Below, one piece after another: positions 34,300-42,972 of a stretch of DNA of 64,000 nucleotides. The notes beneath the pieces were generated by a model. The model was not told where the DNA came from. It saw only the letters and a list, made by a program, of their open reading frames with translations, and made no database searches. Each line of letters opens with the position of its first letter. The stretch's first letter is position 1. The stretch is taken from contig NZ_JAYTLQ010000001.1 of the NCBI RefSeq assembly GCF_043729335.1, positions 1-64,000 on the forward strand, in the 5' to 3' direction. This stretch comes from Crenothrix sp043729335 (GTDB lineage Bacteria; Pseudomonadota; Gammaproteobacteria; Methylococcales; Methylomonadaceae). The translations under genes were made by a program, and so were the position numbers.

Positions 34300-34590
34300 C
34301 TAAACTTTAGCCCTGTTTGCTGCTGTATTGTAAACCTCGTTATTTTCCCTTTTGCCAACAGCAATGACAAAAACAATGATGTCTTGATTATCAACTTCAT
34401 AAACAAGCCGATAACCTGCCGAACGTAGCTTTATTTTGTAAGCACAATCAAAGTTATTCAATCGATTGGCTGCAATATGAGGATTTTCTAAGCACTTTTT
34501 CAGCTTGTTTTTAAATTGTTTTTTGATGCTGTTATCTAGTTTATCCCATTCCTTTTTTGCGCTCGGTAGGAATTTTAATTTATAAGTCAT
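34300..34590 (-). CDS. RelE/StbE-family toxin
   Basis: A 96-residue RelE-superfamily mRNA interferase. YKLKFLPSAKKEWDKLDNSIKKQFKNKL, YKIKLRSAGYRLVYEV and IVFVIAVGKRENNEVY are the expected blocks, with Arg in LRSAGYRL at the active site. The frame opens slightly upstream, but the ATG at 34590 overlaps the antitoxin stop, the usual arrangement of RelBE pairs. It appears intact. Confidence 0.9.
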   Translation of the reverse strand: MTYKLKFLPSAKKEWDKLDNSIKKQFKNKLKKCLENPHIAANRLNNFDCAYKIKLRSAGYRLVYEVDNQDIIVFVIAVGKRENNEVYNTAANRAKV

Positions 34591-34831
34591 CAAGCGTAAC
34601 TTCAATCGCTAAGTGCTTTTCTGCCTGTCTTGCTTTGACTATTTCGCCTAGTTCATAATCTTCCAATTTGCTCATTAGCGATTCATAGGTATCCGCAGGA
34701 ACAAGGTAGGCTGTAGGCAAATTGTGGTTAAGAATAGCAATCGCTTCACCATCAGCTTTGTTTAATAAGGCTGTTGGGTTTTTCTTTAATTCAGAGATGC
34801 TTGCGCTAAAAGAAGCGAATATTTGTTGCAT
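34580..34831 (-). CDS. StbD/Phd-YefM-type antitoxin
   Basis: An 83-residue antitoxin: ASISELKKNPTALLNKADGE then IAILNHNLPTAYLVPADTYE is the Phd/YefM-like StbD pattern, followed by an acidic tail. TTGGAG stands just before ATG 34831, which decides the start; a TTG four codons earlier also keeps the frame. It is paired with the RelE-type toxin that follows. The 165 bases upstream of 34831, to the META gene, show no convincing gene. Confidence 0.88.
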   Translation of the reverse strand: MQQIFASFSASISELKKNPTALLNKADGEAIAILNHNLPTAYLVPADTYESLMSKLEDYELGEIVKARQAEKHLAIEVTLDDL

Positions 34832-35108
34832 GTGCAACTCCAATAAGTACCAAATTAAGTGCTTATATTAGCCCTTTATTAGAAAAGCACAACTTTGATT
34901 ATTTGGATACGGCATAACGTACGGCAAGCCAAATATACACCGTACAAAAGCAACGCAGAAATAACGGGACTGGAGGAAGACAACGTACTGATTGAAGAGG
35001 CCACGCGGTAGCAATTCCCGTCGATTGAAATGTGTAAACGATGGGCGAGTTTGTATATTCTCGAACGATGTGCTTCGTACCTCAGCACATCCTTATGCTT
35101 AACGCATC

Positions 35109-35942
35109 TTATGGTCTTAAACCAAAACCCAATTTTTTGCCATGATCCGCGTAAAGAGCCATAGAACCCATCCGCGCTTCGAACTTCCTTACGTTTTTTA
35201 AAAAATCAATGTAATTTTTTTCTGCCAGTAAATCTTCTTTGCTGCAAAAAAAGTCAAAATAATCTATCGTAACGCCTGTATACCGCAAAACTCCTAAACC
35301 ATCATCAATGATTTGATAGGTGCCTTTATAGCTTCTGCAAGGGGTTGTCCCGTGAAATGAAATAACACCGGCTTGATAGGAATCAAATCGTAATGTAAAA
35401 ACTTTTGATTCAAATCCTGGTACATTAGCAGTGTGCCATGTTCTATAAATTAAATTCCCATGGTTAGTTCCGGTTTTAGGCAGTAGCTCAAATTGCAAGA
35501 GAATTTCGCCCTTTTCATTGGACAAGGATAATGTGGTGTTTTCAATATTATAATGAGCCGCTTGTGCTAATTCGCCAAAATATATCATTGATTGCGTCGT
35601 TCTTTGCCAATCACATCCCATCTGAGTCCTACTGCCTCCTGCCTCCCATTGAATTCTATTCTTAGGATGAAGAGTAAAATTGGTACCATAGAAATTACAC
35701 CCATCCTCACCGCTCAATTGATTACTATCCAAAAATTCTAGCGTGATGCCGGTATTTTCCATTGTTGTACGGCCTTTGGAAGATTGCAGTATCCAGCGTG
35801 ATCCAGGCAACTTCATTTCACCTATATACCCCAACTGTGTAGGCGTAGGTGTGTTCTGTTGGCAGGATATTAGGGTTATAAAAAACATAAGGTTGAACAA
35901 CCATTGAGATATTACCCGACTTTTAATACAAGTTGCCACCAT
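35109..35942 (-). CDS. META (HslJ-like) domain lipoprotein
   Basis: A 277-residue precursor. The signal ends FFITLISCQQ with a lipobox (LISC). A META/HslJ-type domain follows: LPGSRWILQSSKG, ITLEFLDSNQLSGEDGCNFYG and GGSRTQMGC. The second half (about 150-277) is beta-rich with SYKGTYQIIDDGLGVLRYTG and is not recognised. The open frame goes up to 36020, but GGAGGA right before ATG 35942 decides the start. It is the last gene of a three-gene run with two secreted S1 proteases (79 bases after the first). A protease-binding or envelope-protective role is possible but unproven. Confidence 0.8.
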   Translation of the reverse strand: MVATCIKSRVISQWLFNLMFFITLISCQQNTPTPTQLGYIGEMKLPGSRWILQSSKGRTTMENTGITLEFLDSNQLSGEDGCNFYGTNFTLHPKNRIQWEAGGSRTQMGCDWQRTTQSMIYFGELAQAAHYNIENTTLSLSNEKGEILLQFELLPKTGTNHGNLIYRTWHTANVPGFESKVFTLRFDSYQAGVISFHGTTPCRSYKGTYQIIDDGLGVLRYTGVTIDYFDFFCSKEDLLAEKNYIDFLKNVRKFEARMGSMALYADHGKKLGFGLRP

Positions 35943-36021
35943 TCTTTCCTCCGATACTTTAACTTCGGGTAGGTTACCCATAGTCGCAAGCTTTTGATGG
36001 ATTATGACTATGGGAGACATT

Positions 36022-37305
36022 TTACGGAGTGGTCAGTACAGCGACACTAATACCAGATATATAATTAATTGCCATATAAAATGCATTATTTGCTGAAGCT
36101 ATTGGATCAAAACCGTCATATGGCTCACCAGCGTGAGAACCATATGCGAATCCTTCCACAAACCAAGGTCCGCCACTATCACCACCACTAGATAAATCAG
36201 GTGAAGCACCGATACCAAAATTAGATACTTTAATAAAAGAAAACGAAGCATTAGACGGGCTATTTGGTTTGAAAATCTTGCTTGAGATATAACCACAAGT
36301 GTAGCCGGAAACCCTACCATATTTACAAACATATTCCCCAACAAGTTGTAATGAGGAAGCTCTAGTCCCTGTAATAGTACGCGTCACATCGGTACCATTT
36401 AGATACGTACCAACTTTGACTTTATTAGTCGGCGTATAACCTGGCGTAGTATGCCACTGAATATCGTAAGGACCTGTATATGCGCCTTTTTTATAGGGTA
36501 AAAAAGTTCCTTTGTAATATTGAAAATCAAGACAATGACCAGCTGTAGTAATACCTCTTGTGCCCACTGGTACAGCTGTAAAAGCCACAGTATTTCTGAC
36601 GGAAAAACCGGTCGTACAGTCAAGTTTCAACAATCCGGTTATATTGTTAATTATCTGTGTCTGTAGCCCCCCATATATAGATAAAGCTTGTTTCACACTC
36701 AGTGACTGAACTTTAAGTACCGCTACATTTCCCGAAAATTGCAAGCCCATATCTTGAATAGCTCTATTACTTCTGAGGTGATTTTCATCGGTAACATATA
36801 ATTCAACACGATTTTTCCTCACATCAATATCCGATTCAATAGGTATGTCTCCTTCGTTGGCAACGGCATCTAACGCTTCAGTCCGCACTCTTTCAAGGTC
36901 TGCTAAAGAGACTTCGGCTTGGCGTACTTCAGTAATTGCGGTTAATTCTTTGCTCAAATAGGTAGAAATATCTTTTTTTGGCTCACCCACAAATTGCACC
37001 ACAATTTTAAATTCTGGTGTGTGTTCTAACCATAGGCCAGCAAACGTATCAGGGTTATCCCGTGTTAGTTTTTCTTCTAAATTTTCTATTTTATTTCTTA
37101 ATGCAAAACGCCGACTACCTTCTTCATAACTAATGCCACGGTCAAGCGCATAAGTTATTGTGTCATAGCCAGGTGTGGACTCATTTATCAGAGGATCATC
37201 CAACATATCTTTCGGATTTTTCGCCTCTACTCCTGTAGATAGCATGACCGCCATCACCATAAGTAAGTGACTACGGAATTTAAGACTATTTTGTATTAAA
37301 AACAT
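36022..37305 (-). CDS. Secreted trypsin-like (S1) serine protease with long pro-region, copy 1
   Basis: A 427-residue preproprotein: signal peptide (MAVMLSTGVEA end), a pro-region of about 200 residues (SYEEGSRRFALRNKIENLEE and FAGLWLEHTP are conserved with copy 2), then a protease domain. Triad residues are His in ITTAGHC (about 257), Asp in GPYDIQWH (about 281) and Ser in GGDSGGPW (about 377). A Cys pair in GEYVCKYGRVSGYTCG probably forms a disulfide, as in alpha-lytic/streptogrisin-like proteases. The frame starts at 37344, but ATG 37305 begins the signal peptide. It is a tandem paralogue of the gene at 37454. Confidence 0.88.
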   Translation of the reverse strand: MFLIQNSLKFRSHLLMVMAVMLSTGVEAKNPKDMLDDPLINESTPGYDTITYALDRGISYEEGSRRFALRNKIENLEEKLTRDNPDTFAGLWLEHTPEFKIVVQFVGEPKKDISTYLSKELTAITEVRQAEVSLADLERVRTEALDAVANEGDIPIESDIDVRKNRVELYVTDENHLRSNRAIQDMGLQFSGNVAVLKVQSLSVKQALSIYGGLQTQIINNITGLLKLDCTTGFSVRNTVAFTAVPVGTRGITTAGHCLDFQYYKGTFLPYKKGAYTGPYDIQWHTTPGYTPTNKVKVGTYLNGTDVTRTITGTRASSLQLVGEYVCKYGRVSGYTCGYISSKIFKPNSPSNASFSFIKVSNFGIGASPDLSSGGDSGGPWFVEGFAYGSHAGEPYDGFDPIASANNAFYMAINYISGISVAVLTTP

Positions 37306-37453
37306 ATTTACGCTCTCAAGTGTATGTATTGATAGGTATTTCAACGTAACTTAATAAGGTGTATTAATAATGCCGTGCAACAAATACCCTTGCGTTCGAC
37401 CACCTTAGTTGGCTAACAATATTCAAACTGCACTGCACTACCTTGCCGCAATT

Positions 37454-38677
37454 TTACGGAATTGTTAGTACGCTGACACCAATTCCAGATACATAATTGA
37501 TTGGCATATAGTAAGCGTCATTACCATCATCAGGCGGTTGTCCAACATGAGAACCATAAGCGATTCCTTCCCGAAACCAAGGTCCGCCACTATCGCCGCT
37601 GTTGGAGAGATTTTTCACAGGATAGCCGCTAAGAGGTGGTGAGGAGTCAACTCTAATAAAAGTTGCAGTGTGATTTGCTGGTATAAACGTCTTTGTCGTG
37701 ATATAGCCACAAGTATAGCCAGTGCTTACACCATACTTGCAGACAAGCTCCCCAATCAATTGGGCACTGCTGGGTTTAGCCGCTATAATGATGCGTATCT
37801 CCCCAGCATTTGAGACTTTAATTATATTAGTCGGCGTATAACCTGGCGTAGTATGCCACTGAATATCGTAAGGCCCTGTAATTGACCCTGCTTTATATGG
37901 AAATACAATCCCACTGTATTTCCTTGCATCAGTACAATGTCCAGCCGTAGTAATACCTCTTATGCCCAAGGTATTTATAACTGAAAATCCGGTGGTACAA
38001 TTGGCTTTGCAAGATGGATCTGAAGGAGTGTTGGCGCATATTGGGGGTAGCGCTTGATATAGCGGAAGACCGCCATAAAAAGAAGCTTGGCGTATGCTGG
38101 GCGCTGATACCGTGATTAATTTTACATTTTTCGGAAATTGCAAATTCCTTTTTTTAAGGATATCGGCCCCCCTCATGCGAAATTGATTGGTTACAAACAA
38201 ATCAACACGATTCTCTTTCACGTTAATATCCGATTCAATAGGTATATTTCCAGCATTAGTAAATGAAGTTATTGCTTTAGTCCGCATTTTTTTAAGCCCG
38301 GCTAAAGATACTTTGGCAGCGCGTACTTCACTAATCGCCATCAATTCTTCAGGCATATAGGTTGAAATATCCTTTTTTGTTCCACCTGCAAATTGTGCTA
38401 CAAGCCGAAGTTTCGGTTTATGTTCTAACCAAAGTCCAGCAAAAGTATCAGACTCTTCCCGGCTTAGTTTTTCCTCTAAGTTTCCTATTTTATCAGTTAG
38501 TTTAAATCGCTGCTTAGCCTCTTCGATACTAATACCCGCGCTTACAGAATACATCTTTGCGTCCCAGTCAGAAGAAGGTATATTTTTCAAAAATGAATTA
38601 GATAAATTTTGTGAGGATTGCGCTGTAGCAGTTATAGATAGCAGAAGGGTTAATGGTAAAAGACTACTTTTGTACAT
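37454..38677 (-). CDS. Secreted trypsin-like (S1) serine protease with long pro-region, copy 2
   Basis: A 407-residue preproprotein: signal peptide (LLLSITATAQ), pro-region to about residue 200 with FAGLWLEHKP, and a protease domain with His 247 (GITTAGHC), Asp 271 (GPYDIQWH) and Ser 363 (NSGDSGGPW), plus the same Cys pair as copy 1 (LVCKYGVSTGYTCG). It has an extra Cys-containing insert (PPICANTPSDPSCKANC) at the pro-mature junction. AAGGA precedes the ATG. It is first in the operon; a perfect dyad lies 43-69 bases upstream. Substrate unknown. Confidence 0.88.
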   Translation of the reverse strand: MYKSSLLPLTLLLSITATAQSSQNLSNSFLKNIPSSDWDAKMYSVSAGISIEEAKQRFKLTDKIGNLEEKLSREESDTFAGLWLEHKPKLRLVAQFAGGTKKDISTYMPEELMAISEVRAAKVSLAGLKKMRTKAITSFTNAGNIPIESDINVKENRVDLFVTNQFRMRGADILKKRNLQFPKNVKLITVSAPSIRQASFYGGLPLYQALPPICANTPSDPSCKANCTTGFSVINTLGIRGITTAGHCTDARKYSGIVFPYKAGSITGPYDIQWHTTPGYTPTNIIKVSNAGEIRIIIAAKPSSAQLIGELVCKYGVSTGYTCGYITTKTFIPANHTATFIRVDSSPPLSGYPVKNLSNSGDSGGPWFREGIAYGSHVGQPPDDGNDAYYMPINYVSGIGVSVLTIP

Positions 38678-38719
38678 TTTATATTCCTTAATTTTTGTAA
38701 CAGTTAAAGAAAAAGCATA

Positions 38720-38746
38720 ACGTCAAATAGGCGTCCTATTTGACGT
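38720..38746 (-). promoter_or_regulatory. Perfect 12-bp inverted repeat at the protease operon promoter
   Basis: ACGTCAAATAGG and its exact reverse complement CCTATTTGACGT, separated by three bases. On the minus strand the gene-proximal arm supplies a TTGACG that could be a -35 box, with a poor -10 (TGTTAC) about 18 bases on and the ATG at 38677. There is no T run, so an operator is more likely than a terminator. No second copy was noticed in the window. Confidence 0.55.
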
Positions 38747-39337
38747 AAGATATTGCGCCAAACAGTTGACTAAATAATTTTAAAAAACAAAATATTTTAA
38801 ATTTTATTGAGTTAAAAAATTTAGCTCATCCTAAATAAATAAAGCTGACCCTTCATAAAAGTTCATCGGACAAGAGCAGACGATAAGCAAAAGCCATAAG
38901 CTAACTAAATGAGATTCATCTCACAAAACCAAGTTTATTGCAAAGAAAGCTAAATTCTGGAACATTAAAATATAAATAAGTGTAAATTTATTTATATAAT
39001 TTGTTAAGGTGTGGACGAGTGTAAAACTATTTAAATAATTTATCTGTGAACTATTTCACATCTATAAAAATTTAAATCAAGTACACTAGATCCCCATTTT
39101 TTAAATCGAACGGCAACTACTCCAAGCTCGCAGTTAACTTGAGCTTCGGAATTCTGAAAACTTGGATGCCTACTTGATACTTGATTAATTCACAAAAGGA
39201 TTAGCAATTACCAACTGCGCGTCCACTTCCTGAAGTGCTGCATAGCTTCTAAATATAACGGGAACAATTTGTAACGAATGATGCGTTTCAGCACAGCTAT
39301 TAAAACTAGCCATGCTGTAACATGAGAAATTATCTGC
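38747..39337. other. AT-rich intergenic region, no gene seen
   Basis: About 590 bases between the protease operon promoter and the truncated radical SAM gene, with long A/T runs around 38790-39080. No open frame with family resemblance and no clear repeat were found. The composition and the neighbouring broken gene suggest decayed or acquired DNA. Confidence 0.5.
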
Positions 39338-40195
39338 TTAAGACTCTAAAACTTCCGGCTCAATCATCCCTTCCATTTGCCCACCTGTTGCATTCATAAC
39401 CAGTTCTCGCCATGCGGCTTTTTGCGGAATAATGGGCGGAACTGCAACAAACTCGGGTTCTGGCGTGGGAGGAGCTACCAGTAAAGATTTATCACGAGTC
39501 ACCACACCGCCTTTACGGAAAAAGGCATTGTAAATCGTCCAATTCAACCGGTTCCGTGAACCATCCCACGGAAAACGTTTCATCATGGAAGAAGCCGTAT
39601 AAAACCCGTCATACGTTTTCAGATAACCGTCATACAGCTGATCGGAAGATAAGCCATTGGGTTTAAAAACAATGTGCGATTGGTCGTATTTGTCCCAATC
39701 AAAAGACACGATTTGTTTGCGGCGCATCATTTCAAACCAATTTATGGTGCCGGGATAAGGTGTAAGCAACGAATAGCCGCACATATCAAATTTAACATCA
39801 ATATTAAACTTTAATGTTTCTTCAAACACAGAAGGCTCATCACCTTCGAAGCCATAGATAAATAAACCTAAAACCATAATGCCGTATTTGTGTAGCTTTT
39901 CTACCAAAGCGGCATAATCATCCGGATTATTTTGGCATTTATGCACATTCCGCAACGTGGATTTCGATACCGATTCAAACCCTATCGATAACATGAAACA
40001 ACCGCTTTCGGCAGCTAATTCCAGCAAACGATCATCATTCGCATCGCGGCTATTAACCGCCGCCTGCCATTGCAACCCTCTTCCTTTAAAAGCTTTCATG
40101 ACTTCCATAGCGCGTTTTGGCGTACCGAAAAAATCGGCATCATTGAGCAAAATGACGCGTTCTTGCAGAGATGTTCAATTTCAGCGATTAAACCT
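39338..40195 (-). pseudogene. 5'-truncated B12-binding-type radical SAM protein
   Basis: The readable frame from 40150 gives 270 residues matching the C-terminal two-thirds of B12-dependent radical SAM proteins: LNDADFFGTPKRAMEVMKAF, GFESVSKSTLRNVHKCQN, GLFIYGFEGDEPSVFEETL and YSLLTPYPGT. The N-terminal cobalamin domain and the CxxxCxxC cluster motif are missing. Just upstream the minus strand still reads AEIEHL in another frame, then stop codons, so a frameshift and a break lie near 40170-40210. It cannot bind the SAM cluster as it stands and is probably dead. Which subfamily it came from is unclear. Confidence 0.75.
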
Positions 40196-40506
40196 CATAA
40201 CGTGCAATCTCAATCCAATAATAATGTTTTGGGTTCAAAAAAACTATTTCTGTCGTAAAAGCGAGTCTACAGTTTGTAAAGCTTTAACAAGCCTAAAGTG
40301 ACATTATAAAGTTTAATTTAAGTCGCACTTAAGACAACTCACTTTAAAATTACTATACATATCAATAAGATTTTCATAAGAAAACGTTATTTTCTTTCCA
40401 AGAAAACCCCTATTTTTAACCTACAAGTCTCATGGCGTAGTGCCTAGACAGCGTTTTGGAAAATATTCTTTAAAAACGTCTAAACACCAATTACATAGGT
40501 AATACT

Positions 40507-42699
40507 TTGATAAAAAAATTAGCGCCATTAAGCTTGGCATTGCTCGCCCAATTTTCTCTACCTGCCCAGGCAGCCATTAATAACCCCATTGTTTTTGTTA
40601 CTCAAATACCTATCCCGACAGATTTTTGCACCACCAATTCCGCTTTTTGCACGCAAGAGACCGATGTTAATCACTCAGGGCGCGGCGGCGATTTATGGAT
40701 ACGTTATCCTGACGGCTCCTTAAAAAACCTGACCTTAGCCGCAGGCTTTGGGCAAGCGGGTTTACAAAATGCACGATCCATACAAGTACGTGATCCCGCT
40801 GTACACTGGGATGGTAAAAAAATTATTTTTAGCATGGTAAGAGGTTCGCCGCTGCGTTATCAGGCCAAAAAATTTTATTGGCAGCTTTATGAGATTACCG
40901 GTTTAGCTAAAAATGAAAAACCCATCATCACCAAAGTAGCTAAACAGCCCATAACCTACAACAACATTAACCCCACTTATGGCACCGATGGACGGATTAT
41001 TTTTGCCTCCGATCAGCCGCGTGGTGGGCAAAAACATTTGTATCCGCAATTGGATGAGTACGAAGAAGCACCCACTAATACTGGGTTATGGAGCATAAAT
41101 CCTGTTACTGGAAGCCAGCAGATGCTTACCCACGCGCCTTCCGGCGATTTTAATCCCTTTGTTGACAGCTACGGCAGAGTGATTTTTACCCGTTGGGATC
41201 ATTTGCAACAAGATCAGCAAGCTAGCGGAGATCGTAATGGTACAGACCACTACGGCACGTTTAATTACGCCAGCGAGGCAGCCAATGCTCCACTGCTAAA
41301 TGACCGTACTGAAGTATTTCCTGAGCCACTCACATTTGATGCTAATTCACTGGGCGGTAGCCATTTACATGGTCACGATTTCAATCATTTTTTCCCGTGG
41401 CAGGTACATGAAGACGGCACTGAATTGGAGTCAGTCAACCATATAGGTCGACATGAACTGGGAGGCTCGTTTGTCGATAGGGTATTTAATGATGATCTCG
41501 ACTTAATTAATTCTAATAACACGGCTATTCCCAACGCCAAAACCATCAAAAATTTATTTCAAATTAAACAAGATCCAACAAACCCTAACAGCTTTATCGG
41601 CACTAACGCGCCCGAATTTAGGACGCATGCATCAGGACAAATTGTTCGTTTGACTAACACAGCGCCTAGTCATAATGCCGATAAAATGGCTATCAATTAT
41701 CTCACCGATAAAAGCACCGTATTGATTACCGATGATGGCGCAACGCCCCCAGCGGAGCATTCCGGCCATTATCGTGATCCGTTAATATTATCAAACGGTA
41801 CCCTCCTGGCTGCGCATACTTTTGAAGCGCATAAGGACAACAATGAAGGCACTGAGCCAGATAATGACAATACTTACCCAAAATCCCGTTACGCGTTTCG
41901 GTTACGTACCCTAAAAAAGCTACCCAATGGTATCTGGACAGCTGATCAGCCACTGACCCCAGGTATTAAAAAAAGCATCAGTTTTTACGAACCGAGTAAA
42001 TTAGTGCATTACTCAACTGAATTATGGGAATTGCAACCTGTTGAAGTTAAAGCGCGGCCTAAACCGGCTAAACTTTTGCCCAAATTAGAAACACCAGAGA
42101 AACAGGTGCTACAGGAACAAGGCATCAGCGAAGACAGTTTGCGGCACTATCTAAAAAGCAAAAATTTAGCATTGGCTATCATGCGTAATGTGACACGACG
42201 CGATCATAAAGATAAGCAACAACCCTTTAATCTGGCTGTTGCAAATGGCGGCACAAAAACGGTAACCGGCAAAGGTAAAGTTTATGAAGTCGCGCATTTT
42301 CAAGCTTTTCAGGCCGACCAAATTCGCGGTTTGACAGGCTGTTGTTCATCAACCCCTAAACCAGGCCGACGTGTACTTGCACAGCCTCTGCACAGTGTAA
42401 CTGCCAATCCACCCTTAACAGCTGGCGCACCCAAAGGCAGTGTCAAGATTGCCAAAGATGGTTCGGTTGCCATGTTGTTACCGACTCGCCGAGCACTCAC
42501 TTGGCAAATAACGGACAAGCAGGGTAATTTTGTGGTTAGGGAGCGCAACTGGTTATCCATGCAACCCGGCGAGATACGCACTTGCCCTGCTTGCCACGGT
42601 GTGAATACCACTGACCAAGCCCGTCAAAAATCACCTGTTAATAAACCGCAAGCGTTACGTGAGTTGCTGGTTTATTTAAAGGGTAAAGGTCTTAAGTGA
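40507..42699 (+). CDS. Exported beta-propeller protein with C-terminal c-type heme motif (hydrazine-synthase-alpha-like)
   Basis: A 730-residue precursor with a signal peptide (ending PAQA). Much of the protein shows TolB/PD40-like blade motifs: RDPAVHWDGKKIIFSM, NINPTYGTDGRIIFASDQ and FNPFVDSYGRVIFTRWDH. The general layout recalls the family named after the hydrazine synthase alpha subunit middle domain, found well beyond anammox bacteria. One heme-binding motif, CPACH (Cys 693, Cys 696, His 697), lies near the C-terminus. It should be a periplasmic cytochrome or enzyme; hydrazine synthesis is not implied. The start is TTG 40507. The 311 bases before it (40196-40506) hold only the pseudogene remnant and presumably the promoter. 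Confidence 0.7.
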   Translation: MIKKLAPLSLALLAQFSLPAQAAINNPIVFVTQIPIPTDFCTTNSAFCTQETDVNHSGRGGDLWIRYPDGSLKNLTLAAGFGQAGLQNARSIQVRDPAVHWDGKKIIFSMVRGSPLRYQAKKFYWQLYEITGLAKNEKPIITKVAKQPITYNNINPTYGTDGRIIFASDQPRGGQKHLYPQLDEYEEAPTNTGLWSINPVTGSQQMLTHAPSGDFNPFVDSYGRVIFTRWDHLQQDQQASGDRNGTDHYGTFNYASEAANAPLLNDRTEVFPEPLTFDANSLGGSHLHGHDFNHFFPWQVHEDGTELESVNHIGRHELGGSFVDRVFNDDLDLINSNNTAIPNAKTIKNLFQIKQDPTNPNSFIGTNAPEFRTHASGQIVRLTNTAPSHNADKMAINYLTDKSTVLITDDGATPPAEHSGHYRDPLILSNGTLLAAHTFEAHKDNNEGTEPDNDNTYPKSRYAFRLRTLKKLPNGIWTADQPLTPGIKKSISFYEPSKLVHYSTELWELQPVEVKARPKPAKLLPKLETPEKQVLQEQGISEDSLRHYLKSKNLALAIMRNVTRRDHKDKQQPFNLAVANGGTKTVTGKGKVYEVAHFQAFQADQIRGLTGCCSSTPKPGRRVLAQPLHSVTANPPLTAGAPKGSVKIAKDGSVAMLLPTRRALTWQITDKQGNFVVRERNWLSMQPGEIRTCPACHGVNTTDQARQKSPVNKPQALRELLVYLKGKGLK

Positions 42700-42726
42700 C
42701 GTGCATGAAATAACTTGAGCAAGTTT

Positions 42727-42805
42727 GTAGGATGGGGCAGCTAGCGTGCCCATCAAACCTTGCGTTGTCCATTGATGGGCACGCATCAGGCTTTACCCAT
42801 CCTAC
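42727..42805. repeat. Palindromic GTAGGATGGG element
   Basis: Ends GTAGGATGGG and CCCATCCTAC; inner arms GCGTGCCCATCAA / TTGATGGGCACGC also pair. The 79-bp unit can fold into a long hairpin. It resembles the GTAGGGTGG-ended elements at 16978 and 19303 in its ends but not in its interior. Confidence 0.75.
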
Positions 42806-42865
42806 TAAGTAACGAGTACGCCGATAAAATATCAGTGCGGCTAACATGTGGAGGTGTAGCGTTCG

Positions 42866-42956
42866 CCTCCCCCTTTGAAAAAGGGGGATTGAGGGGGATT
42901 TATTTAAAAAATCTCCCCTAACCCCTCTTTTTCAAAGAGGGGGACTGAACGGTTAC
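42866..42956. repeat. Palindromic CCCCCTTTGAAAAAGGGGG-type repeat
   Basis: Two G-run/C-run hairpin arms (CCCCCTTTGAAAAAGGGGG, then CCCCTCTTTTTCAAAGAGGGG) separated by an AT-rich centre, ending GGACTGAACGGTTAC. The same end occurs near 7133. It sits at the right boundary of the accessory block, just before the polyene genes resume. With the preceding element it fills the gap 42700-42972. Confidence 0.75.
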
Positions 42957-42972
42957 GTTGAGGTTAGAAGTA

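Noticed and set aside
34879..35088. 69-codon frame upstream of the META lipoprotein gene
   Set aside because: No family resemblance, no ribosome site, odd composition; probably chance in an intergenic gap.
40507..42699. Evidence for anammox metabolism
   Set aside because: Only one propeller protein with a single heme motif is present; no other hydrazine synthase subunit or hydrazine dehydrogenase is seen, and the domain occurs widely.
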